Position numbers and translations under genes: made by a program. From NCBI GenBank assembly GCA_018292915.2, contig JACVVK020000015.1:2971001-3035000 (forward strand): DNA of 64,000 nt. Reading direction: 5' to 3'. This DNA is from Batillaria attramentaria (Eukaryota; Mollusca; Gastropoda; Batillariidae). This document shows positions 44,679-57,144 of this stretch, one piece after another (the first letter of the stretch is position 1; each line of letters opens with the position of its first letter). The notes under the pieces were generated by a model. The model saw nothing but the letters and a program-made list of their open reading frames with translations. It searched no databases and was not told the origin of the DNA.

Positions 44679-47600
44679 CTACAAACGCGCGCCCTTTCCC
44701 ATGAATCCCTGCAAGAGGTCGAGAGGCAACGGGAAGATGATGGTCGAGTTCTTCTCAGCTGAGATAGTGTTCAGGGTCTGGAGGTAACGCAGCTGGAGAG
44801 CGGCTGGGGACTCTGTGAGGACGTCAGCGGCCTCTTTCAGGGCGCGCGAGGCTTTCTGCTCTCCCTCGGCCGCGATCACCTACATAGAGATAAGGCACGG
44901 GTTAACTCATTTCTTCTCAGGAGACTGTGACGGTGCCAAATACAAATGTGTATTGTATAGGACACAGCCCATTACAAGACGGTGCCAAATACAAATACGA
45001 ATACAAATGCTTACTGTATAGGCCACAGCCCATTACACTTAAACTAAAGACAAAACAGAAAAAAAAAATACAGGACATAATTATGTAGTTTTCAAACACA
45101 CACACCCCCCTCCTTCAAAAACAGGCATGGGAAAAATGGGGGAGGGGTAATGAAACATGAAGTGAGGTACTGACAAAGCTTTGAGGCACAAAGTCTAAAT
45201 GCATCGATGCTTGTGCCAAATACAGCAACCATTTCCTCTGTGGTAACTGTCTTCATGAAACACTACTGTGTGATATAAATGGACTCTGGATTGGACTGGG
45301 TAATGTATGCGCATGCTGGTAACTCATTTTATGTTTAAGTTGTTCTCCCACCTATACGACATCCATCCCAATCTCACTGAACACAGCTGCTTACATTTGT
45401 GAGGGTTTTGTTGTTGTTGTTGTTTTTGCATGTATACTCCTAGCAGTCCAACAAAATCACAGACTCAAAGAGGGAGAAAAAACAAACATATCTAACTCCG
45501 GGTACGCTTTCATTTATGTTTGTAGATTTTTCTTTGCGTGTTTGCTACTGGTAGTCCAATGAAGGAACACACACGGAGAGGGGAAAAAAACCCAAACATA
45601 TCTAATTTGGGGTACCACTTTCTCACACAGCACAGCCCCCCAGCAGTAATGATAACAGAGAAATGCCACCTCAAGAGCAACCAGTACAGTGACACCTGCT
45701 GAAATGACAACCTGAGCAAGGTAATTACAGAGTACTTGCAAAGCAGAACACTGATGTTAGATCAATCATATTTAAAAAACATTTTCCTTTGAAAACTGAA
45801 GACCCTGTGCATGCAGCCGCTGTGCAACAAGACTAAGTTGATGATCGACTGGATGGCCATTTTAGACAGGTCCCAGTGTAAAACGTACACATCTGCTAGC
45901 AAAGAAGCGGTTCTGCGAACCTGTTTTCTCAATTGTCTCAAGGGCGCCTTGATAGCGTCTAGGTTATTTCTTTCAAGATCCACCATCTTTGCCTGTAAAC
46001 TTCAAGGACTTGTTTTTATACAGCACGTTTCCCCTGAGCCTGTTACTGGCAGATGCTCAAGTCATTTTGAGCACAAGCCATGTTTATCTGAGTGACAGAC
46101 AAGATTATGTAGGGAGGGTTTTTTGGTTGTTGTTTTGTTTTTCTTTCAGTCCCTTCCCTTTACCCAATGGTCTTGCCCCAAGGCGCATGAAACAGGTGTG
46201 TACAAGCGAAAGAACATGTTAATGACGGACAAGGGAAAAGCTTAATTTACAATTTCCTCTAGTGTTTCCAATAAGAGTGCAAGTTTTGTTTTTTGTTGTT
46301 TTATCCATCATCCAAACAAAATGAAGGCCAAAAAGGGACGATTTCAAAGATTTTTTTTTTATTTGAAAATAAACAAACAACAAATTAAAAGACTTCAACA
46401 GGCAAAATATGGCCATAACGGCAGTAGCAGCTATGCAACTCAAACCTGTGCCACAGTTACAACCATGTAACCATGTACCACTACTGGAAGAAGTGCAAGG
46501 AAGGAATGTTCTGTCTGCTGGAAATCGCAGGAACCGTCACTATCGTAATCAGTACTGTCTGTGTCTATCTGGCCCAGAGATTATCAGTTACTCTGGGTCT
46601 GCCTGTATGTCTACTGAAACTCGAGGGAGTTAAGTTACTTCCATGCGGACCACCTACTGCTGGAAGTAGGTGACCATCAAAGAAGTGATGAAAGTTAAAG
46701 GCAATGGCTGCTCTTAACAGCACAAAAAGCGTATTCCACAACTTCCTTTATCCTCCTGATTTAGTGACAAACTTCCATCTCTTACTTACAATGACTCTGT
46801 GTTAGGTATAACCAACTGTTTCTGGATACCAAGCAAGCAGGTTGGATTTAGAAAGAAGCAATCTCGGTACGGCAAATGTCCTTAGGGTTTACACCAACAA
46901 CAAACTAGAGGAGCAAAGCCTCCTTGGCTCACTTGTGAGATGGGTCAAGGTCATTCAAAAGAGTTTGTCTGTAAAGTTCTTCTTACTATCTATCCTGAAG
47001 TAATGTGTCTCTTGTGTTCACAGTTCCTAAGAAAACGGATAATGGCAATATAACAGTTTTCCCAGGACAGCTTGTATGACCTTGACCTTGGGTCAAGGTC
47101 ATTCGAATGAGATCTGTAAGAGCTTATCAATGACTATCATTACGCCAAGTTTGATAGCTCTAGTTTTGTAGTTTCCTTACAAATGGTAATGTAAAATTTC
47201 ACAACAGACAGCTGTAATGGCCTTGACCTTGAGTCAAGGTCATTCAAAAGGGTATGTCTGCATAGGTCTCATTTCTGTCTATCATTGTGCTTTGTTTGGT
47301 GCCTCTGCTGTTTGTTGTTTCCAAGAAAATGCTAACGTTAAAGTTTCCGCAAAACGTCTTGAATGGCCTTGACCTTGACTCAAGGATATTGAATACAAGT
47401 ATGCCAGTACAGGTTTTGTCAATGTCTATCACCATGCAAAGTTTGATGCCTCTTATACCCCTAGATTCTGAGAAAATGGCAATTTTAAATTTCCAATGAG
47501 ACAGCTTTAATGACCTTGACCTTCAGTCAAGGTCATTCAAAATGGTATGTATCAGGAGGTCTTACTGCTGTCTATCAGCAAGCCAGGTTTAGTGTTTCTG

Positions 47601-48284
47601 CTGTTTATTGTTTCTGAGAAAATGCCAATGTTAAGGTTTTGGAAGCTTTTCTGCAAACAGCTTGTATGGCCTTGACCTTGACTCAAAGTCACTGAATACA
47701 GGTATGTCTGTAAAGATGTTGTCAATATCTATAATCATGCAAAGTTTGATGTCTCTTGCTTTTCTGGATTCTGAGAAAATGCCAATGCAAAAGTTCCAAA
47801 CGAACAGCTTTAATGACCTTGACCTTGGGTCAAGGTCAATCAATATGATATGTTTGAAAGGTCTTATAGCTGTCTATCAGCAAACAAAGTTTGGTGCCTC
47901 TGCTGTTCATTGTTTCTGAGAAAATGCCAATGTTAAGGTTTTGGAAGGTTTTCCGCAAAACAGCTTGTTCGGCCTTGACCTTGACTCAAAGTCACTGAAT
48001 ACAGGTATGTCAGTAAAGGTGTTGTCAATGTCTATCATCATGCAAAGTTTGGCGTCTCTGGCTTTCCTAGATTCTGAGAAATTGCCAATGTAATATTTCC
48101 AAACAGACAGCTTTAGTGGCCTTGACCTTGGGTCAAGGTCAATCAATATGGTATGATTTGAAAGGTCTTATGGCTGTCTATCAGCGTGCCAAGTTTAGTG
48201 CCTCTGCTATTTGTAGATTCTGAGAAAATGCCAATGTTAAGGTTTACTGCGGACACACACACACACACACAGACAGACAGACAG

Positions 48285-48315
<31 letters not shown>

Positions 48316-51300
48316 GACGACGGAGGGTTATTACATAGACTCACTTTGTTACACAAGTGAGCCAAAAATTAGATCTAGAGAGAAGCAATCACCTTACAGC
48401 TTAGATCTGATAAGTGCAACACTAGACACTGTATTCATACCTTGGCACGAGCTTCACGGGCAGCCTCAGCTTCTGCAGCCATGGCTCTCTGGAGCTGAAC
48501 TGGCAGACGCACGTCCTTACTGAAATCAGAACGTTCACATTAGTACAGCTGACATAAACATCTATACAACTATACTATACAACTGATTTAAAACTTTTAA
48601 TAATTCCTGATGAAGTTCCAGAAAGTCTTGATTGTTTCTCACTGTGCACTCTCACCTCTCGTTATCTTTAAACTTATGTCTGCGACGACACAAACTTCTA
48701 AGGCTGGTTTGCTGTGCAGATGAAAAGAATTTTTCTATTTTCTATTTCTCTGTACAAGCGCTCTTTACTGAAATCTTATATATATTTTTGCATGCAACAT
48801 TAAACTACTGTATCTTCAAAAGAGCAAAACCTGACTTCAAATTCAGTGAAATGGTGCAACAATTACATCAACATGTACAATAAAATCATTTTAACAAAAC
48901 CCTTGTTGAAGACGTCAGCGAAAGCAAAAACATGTTTCTGCCATTAGGAAAACGTAGCATCTATCATGCAAGCAATGCTTTACACAATCCTTTACTTTCA
49001 GTGCGTTTCAAGCCAGCCCCAGTGCCAATTGTTTAAACACAAACGGACTGGTAATTTTAACTCGGTCTTCCATGGGGGAAAAAGCAACTATGTGTACTGG
49101 GTAACGAGCTAAGCTAGGGTGAAAAAGAGTAAACACACTTCAACAACTAGATTACTAAAACTTCTAAAATCACTTCTAAGTAAGAGAGAAAGGAAAAAAG
49201 CATCCTTTCAACAACCAAAAAAAGAAAGAAAAAAAAAGAAAGTAAGTTACCCTTAAAAAATCCATTACCAGTGTTGTTTCAGGCAAGATGCTAATATTCA
49301 CTCAATTAAACAATCAGCATTTTTTAACACCCCCCCCCCGCCCCTCACCCCCCCCCCCCCCCTCTTCCCTGTCCCCTCTTGCAAGTAGCGCATGCAAGCA
49401 TGAACAACGCAACTCCACCAACAATGTCAAGTTTCTCAGCGCCATGCCTTCACTCTAAATGCCAGCCTCAGCTTCAGACACTTAAAGCGTCAGGTGCGTG
49501 GATGTGGGTTAATTACAAAGGCACCTGTTACAAACATCTCCCCATCTGACATTGATTATTTACACCATGCACAGTCACAGGTGTTACAGGCATTACGACT
49601 TCCACTCTTCTGTCAGGTGGCAGTTAGTGCTTACAGGAAACGAGCTGGTTACCAGCCCAGTCTGTTCAAATGATTTAAAAAAAACTCCTGCGGTTATGTA
49701 TCCTCGTAGTGCACTGACGTATATCTTTACTTGTAAGTTGTAACTCTTTCTCTCACCAAAAAACTTCTGTTTTTTTGGTTTTTTTCTCTCTCTCTCACTT
49801 TTTTCTTCTTTTTTTAAAGTCTCAAAACGTTTGTCAGGAATATAACAACGCTGTGGAAAACTTTTCATCGAATAATCCGTGCATCAGAATCAGTCACTTG
49901 GGACACAATATAGCATCTGAAACCACTGTGGCAGTGTGCTGATTCTGGCTGGCATGTATGTTGTTCTGGAAGTGTCCTGCGCACTGAGCAGACGACCTTA
50001 TTATGGTTGCAGACCGATGACCAGTTAGACGGCGCTGATTGGTGGCTATTTTTAGAAGATTGTTCAAGTCCCTTTCTGTTCAAGAATAGACTGTAGGCTC
50101 ATAGAAAGTTGGATTTCGCTACTATTAGAAGCAACAAAGTCCCGAAAACGGTCACGATGGCCAAATGACGCATCCTCCTATCTGGCAAATAACCTTAAGA
50201 GATTCAAAAGCGGTAGTTCTTCTTCTCAGCAGCATTAACTCTTTGACGACGGAGCACAATTTCTGACACACGATTTCCTGTAGGAAATCGTGTGTCAGAA
50301 ATTGTGCTCCGTCGTCAAAGGGTTAAGCACACAGAGGCTTTACATACTCTAAACACTATACTCTGCAAGCAATACTACAAGCAGAAAAAAATTGGGCTGG
50401 CTCTGCACAGTAAGTGTGAACAGCACAGAGTGAATGGCACATGACACCTCCACTGTACGCACAGCACTTTCACTCCCTGTAATTTCTCTGGAAGAACTCA
50501 TTTATCTATGTGTAACTCATCCGCTGGGCTGCTGACTAGTCACAGGTACAAATCATTCTCATTGTGATGGGTGGATGGAGGGGTGGGTAGGATGGTGGAA
50601 CTGGTCATCTAATGAGAAAATTGTCACTGTTTGTTGTTGTTGGTTTTTTTTTTTAATACCAACTCTGACTTACAGTAGTGAATCCATGAGGCTGATGTTA
50701 TACATGTATGATCGTGATGCCAGTGTAGAGGAAGAGTTACCCCACTAACAACTTGAGTGCCCTAGTTCAACCTAGTCTTTCATCCTTGTATGCAGACTAG
50801 GCTGATTTAGAACAATAACTGTATTGAGATGGCGTTTTACCCAATTTCTTGAACTGGCTCAAAACGCCGTTAGCTGAACCCAACACGCACGCTCACGTGA
50901 ATCACACACATTCTCTCACACACTGGACATGAACACATGATCATGTGGTGCGAAGGGTCAGCTCAGCAATTGAAGTTCAGGAATTTAGAATTGCATTTAT
51001 TTTCAAATTTTGTGGGCTGAACATTTCCAAAGCAGAGGGGGGAGAAGCCGGAGTACCCAGAGAGAACCCCCGACAATCGGCGCGAATGAATGGTGCCATG
51101 TACGAGAAGGAAAAAGTGTTAGCCCCGGGCGGGATTTAAACCTGACCTCTCACACTGGTGACGAAGTCTCTTAACCACTAGACCACCGACCACTTGGAAA
51201 GTCAACACACACGCCTTCATGAATGCCACAGCAAGAGTGTCACCATGACGTCCTCCTCTTCAGTCTTTTAGCTCGCACAACAGTCGTAACAAACGGGACT

Positions 51301-54300
51301 GCTGGAGTGCATAAAGTAATGATCGCATACTCACACTTCAACACGTTCAACCTTGACACCCCAGGGGTCTGTGGCCTCGTCTAGGGAACTCTATAGGAGG
51401 GAAAATTCAAGAAGCATGCTTGTCAATCAAGGAAAAGCCAAAAACACAAGACACACAAAAAAAAGTTGCATACCGAACACGTAACACATCTACGAATCAC
51501 ACTTGTACAAACTATGCAATATACAACAACATGTAAGCATATATATGCAGTTTCACACTTCCTGAATGAAAGGTTGTTTTTTTTCCCCTGGATTGTTGAA
51601 CTTTTAAAAATGGTTGCTCTCAACTTATGCTCCTCAAATACACAGAATGACTTAGATAAAAGTTTCCAACTCCAGGGAGTCAAACTGCATACATAGCACC
51701 TTTTTTGCATCCTGGCACGATCAGACTTACTAAGTGCTGCTTGCTTGTAAATGTAGAGAGAGTAAGTTTGTGTTGTAAAATTAGTGTACAAGCCCCCTCC
51801 CCCCATATAGTTAGTAACTGAATATTCCACAGTACCCAAAGGGGGGCAGGGGGGAGGGGGGCATGTTAATTAGGTGGTTTTGGTCTGTTTCTTGTACACT
51901 CAAATTATTTAAACTTCAAGACACCCTACACCTTGAAAATTAATGGGATCAAAAATGTAGATAATTGCCAATGCCTGCAACTGAATGTCCCTATAAGTAT
52001 GACATGTTAGGTTGCATGGAAGACAAACTTCCTCTGTCTGGTGCACCGGCCTGGAGTGTTAAACACACACGTCCTTAAAAAGCATCAAATTTACAACACA
52101 CACGAAATTCCATCAGCTTTGAAAAGAAAACCATGCTGGATGAATGGAATTGTTTTTCTGATGACTGGTTTTTGTTTTTCTCTACGGCTAAATTTTACCC
52201 CTCCTCTAAAATGTGGTTTTCTTTAAGGCTGAATTTTACCCCTCCTCTAAAATGTGGTTTTCTTTAAGGCTGAATTTTACCCCTCCTCTAATATGTGGTT
52301 TTCTTTAAGGCTAAATTTTACCCCTCCTCTAAAATGTGGTTGAACTTCATAGGCGCAGTAAATATGATGCTTGGCACTTCACAACATCACAAATATAAAA
52401 AATCTGCAACATTCATCATAACAACAGGTAAATGGACTGCCAGCAACTAGGGTCCATTCCAGGCTGCAAGAGAATCAAGTAAGACATACTGTACTGTACG
52501 GCACAACAAACAATGACACGGGCTTTGTTCTTCATAACTTATGGCCTACCACTTAGCTACTGGAAATGGAAGGGGTGTTTAATGGCTGAGGGACAAAACA
52601 CAAACCATAACTTTCATCATTTTCAGCTGAAATTTACTCTAAAAACAAACCCAAGAAAGGTACCCAGATCTTCACCATCAAAAGACACTAAGTTTATCCC
52701 TCAAACACGTCCACTCTTGATAGACTTTGAAAATCTACTTCAGTGGATAAGGAGCACACAGAATTCAAACCTTACACATGCAAAATCAGCTCTGATGTGC
52801 TTCAAGTGAAACCACTAACTGCCCTGAAATTAACCTAGACTTGCTTCAGCTGCAGGCTAAGTTACGTGAGTACACCCGAGTCTGCCACATTCCTTCCTTT
52901 TACCCTGTGCAACTGGAAACACACAGCTGCACAAAATCAAGCGAGTCTCTGAAGAACTAAAGAGTTCTTTAGTTCTTTATACTTAATCAACTCCTGACAA
53001 AGTGTCAAAGCCAGCTGAGAAGAGAGAGAGAAAGCAAACTTTCCCTGACAAGAATTTTAACAAATTTGTCCGAACTATGCTTTGAAAGAAAAACACCCTC
53101 AATAATCTAAAACCTAGGAAGAGCTGGTAAGTCTCTTAAAAAGTGAATTTATCCAAAAGTAATGTCAAAATAGTCAACAGCTGAGCTAACTCTGTATGGG
53201 ACTGGGACCAACAGAACAACAGCGAAAAACATGCAGTGGCGCATGCCGACAGAAAAAGGCGCAAAGAACCAGAAGCATGCAGGCAGATATTCTTGGTCGT
53301 TTCACAGGCTTTTGTAAGTTCTCCGGTGTGCTAAGGGAGGTTACTCACATCTCCACCCGCTCCACGCGAATGCCCCAGGGATCGGTACACTCATCCAGAC
53401 TGGTCTGGAAGATCCAGCAAGCGAAAAGACTTTTTGCTGGTTTACATTTCAAACTATCCCACGCAAACGCAGCTGATACAGAATGGAAATGACTGCATGA
53501 TTCGTATCTGTCTAGACTTGCACTTGACAACAATTTAAATTAGTCTTTTAATCCTGCAGTGTTTTATTTTTTACAGGAGTGTTTGAAAGCACATTTTGGG
53601 GAGACAGACAACTGTGATGAAGACTTTTTCACACAAGACAAGAGTGTTCAAATACAGCCACTGAGAGGAATCAATGTTTTCGCAGATCATAGTGGAAGAA
53701 CAGCAGACACAGAGGAATGGGCAAATATGAATGAGACGGACAAAACAGAGAGAGCATGCACAAAGACACAATCCACTGTTTGTTCCTAAAAATCTCATCT
53801 GCAAAAAAAATCAATCAAAATGTGAACACACAACTCCTAAAACCAACAGCTGTGTATTTGTCTAAGAAAATTTTCCTGATACAGTGGCTGTGCTACTTAA
53901 AAAAACAAACAAAACAAAAAACTGGGATTTTCTATAGATGTTGCCCCATTTATAGTCATTCCTCCTTTGCAGCAATGTGTCACAATTTACGATGTCAAGA
54001 TGTCAATCACTTATTCATACATGCCCCCCCCCCCCCCCCTCCCCCTGTTTGTATGTTCAATCTTGGCTCAAATGGAACACGTAACTGAAAGCAAAATCTG
54101 CAAGTTTTCAAGAAGACGTGATAAAACTAATAACAGGGTTTTTTTGTTTGTTTGTTATTTTTTTCTGTTTGGCCAAGAATCACCAGTGTACAATGTACAA
54201 ATCAATCGTTAAGATATCCTGCTGAGAGATTTTCACCAGTAATAAAACACTGTCACTCAGAACAATGACTACCCAAACTCAAACATACATAAATTATTTC

Positions 54301-54849
54301 TGCAGCCCACTGCAATCTGCCACAAAGAATACCTGAAAAAAAGAAGAAAAACGTCTCAACAGTAGAGTGGGGAAACGACGGAGATTGCACAATTTCAAAG
54401 TTACCTGCATGAGGTGACTGATATTCTCGCGCTCCGACAAGATCTCGGACAGATTTTTTGTGCCCAGAACGTTACGCAGGGTGGTGGCGGCCAGAAGTCG
54501 GGTGGAGCGGTTGGCATCCTCCACGTTTGTAATCGACATGGTGGCGTTCTGGACACGGTAGTACACCACAGCATCCACAGCGACTGTCACTGAGTCACGT
54601 GTCAACACCTGCACAAAAATAAATAAATAAATAATAATAAAACACAGTTTTTATAGAATGCTGCTCTCGAAGTGTGAAGGATTTGCTGTGTTTAGCCCAT
54701 TCATGCCCACTGTCCCATACATGGGACGCACCTTTCTCACACTGTATTTCTTATATGTCAATTAAAACATGCTTGAAATGTTCTTAGAGCAATAATTTGA
54801 ACACATTACAACTTTCACGAAAACAAAAATTTGGGCATTAGTGGGTTAA

Positions 54850-54912
<63 letters not shown>

Positions 54913-57059
54913 TTTGCATCCACTCTAACCTAACATCCAATTTGGCAGGTGCAGCAACCTCAAATGACTCAAGGTACACACAGACTCAACCGAAGTTAAC
55001 TGCCAAAAGCTTGTATTTTATTATAAATGAAAGAATACATCAATAAAGAATGCCAATGCACCGGCCCCCGTAGTGTAGTGGTTAGCACTTCGGACTATGG
55101 ACCGGGAGACCCGGGTTCGTGTCCCAGCCGAGGCAAGCGGGATTTTTCCTACCTAGGTCGGCTCCTACCCAGAGCGGGTGTGCTATGGGCCCAATGGGAA
55201 GGCTGTTGCCACACAGCCGAGCCTCACCCACTCCACAGATGCGACTTTGGGGGTGCTTCCCTTGGTATGACACGTCTTATGATGTAGATGATTACACAGC
55301 CGGCACCGCAGGTGCCGTCGTTCCGGGCCTGGTTAATGCCGGGATATTTATGACAGGAAGCGTGGAATGCGGCCCTGTCCCGCAGTCCCAAACCACACGG
55401 ACCTCCATAGCATCATCTTACCATCATCCTCATCTCCATCATCATGCATAATTAAAAAAGAATGCCCCAGCTTCCGAGCCCTCCGTGGATTCCACCCATT
55501 ACCAAGGAGGAACACCACTGGAGCCGACAAAGAGTTGGGGCAGCAAAAAAAAAAAAGAATGCCAAAAAAAAGAATGAGGAAAACTGGAATTTCAATAATC
55601 TTTACCTGTCTAAAACAATCATTGTACCTACAGTATTAAACTGTCAGCCCCTGGCAAGTTTTTTTTAAATTTTTTTTTTATTGCAGGTTTAATGCTGTTT
55701 TCCACCGCATTAAGGAAGCGGAAACAAGGAAAATAAAAAGCCAGCATGAACGTTTGGCTCCCAGCTGGGATTTGAACAGACAAAGTAGGCACTGGAAGTC
55801 TTTCCAGCTCATGTATCCCATCTACCCTGTACTATTGTCTGTGAATGTCAGCCTCTACACCAGACAAAAACTAAAACGGTGTTGATGAACGCCTAATGGC
55901 AGAACTGTCTTATAAGCATACATTTATAGGACTGTGAGTTTTGACAGCTGCCCTCCTTGAAATTAACATTATAATAAATTATCCTTGCATGCACCACTAC
56001 GGGGAACCAGGGTGGCCGAATGGTAGAGCGTTGGATTTCCAATGCTCGGGTCATGAGTTCGAATACCGCCTGGGGCCAAATATTTGTGCTGGCCTTTTCA
56101 TCGTTGCCCTGTCTTTGATATCACCCGTATGTGGTGGAAAAGGACGTTAAACTCCCAAACACACACCCCATCCCCATGCACCACTACACAGAGGTAGATG
56201 TCCTAGTCCAAGGGCTAAGCAGAGAAGGGGTGGGTGGGTGTGTGGGTGGGTGTTTGGGAGTTTAACATCCTTTTCCCACCACGTAAGGGTAATTCCAAAG
56301 ACAGGGCAACGAGAAAAAGGCCAGTGCAAAAATTTGGCCCCAGGCGGGATTCGAACTTACAACCTGAGCACTGAGAGTCCAACGCTCTACCATTCGGCTA
56401 TCTCAGCTCCCCGGGTGGACAGGGAAAACTGCCACAAGAATAATTAATTTTCCATAATGTCCAAAAATACCCATCAACTAAGAATACCTGTACACACAGG
56501 TATATTTACAGCATCTCAATTCGATCTAGTCATTAACTACCAAATATTCTAGAGGTGCAGCCAATGGCCAGCTCCAACACAAACAGTTCCAATTTACACT
56601 TTGTGCAAGATCCAACTCTGTCAACTGCCCTTCACACTTGATGTACCTATAAATATTTTAGCAGTTTGCTGACAAGTACCCCCCCCCCAGAAAACCACGA
56701 TTAATTGATAATGTACCAGGCAGAGATGCTACAACACTATGCGCAACACGCCAAACATTCTCTGATGGGCTCGGGTTTGTTCGAGCCACATGCCCTGGTT
56801 GCATTCAAACATTCGCCGATGATGGATCAATTCTGCTCTGCCTATCATCCAATCCTTTTCACGGGGCAACCGGTATAACAATGAGAGGCTGGCAAACAAA
56901 TGGAGTGAGGCAGAAACTGGTGCTGCTGTGTCCCACAATGTTTGCCCATTAGGTGAAAAATGTTCTGTGTGGATATTCCCTGGCGAAAATTGAAAGGTTT
57001 CTATTGTGAGCGGTTTCTGAAGCCCAGTGATCAATACTGTATCACTATGAGGAGTGGGG

Positions 57060-57144
<85 letters not shown>

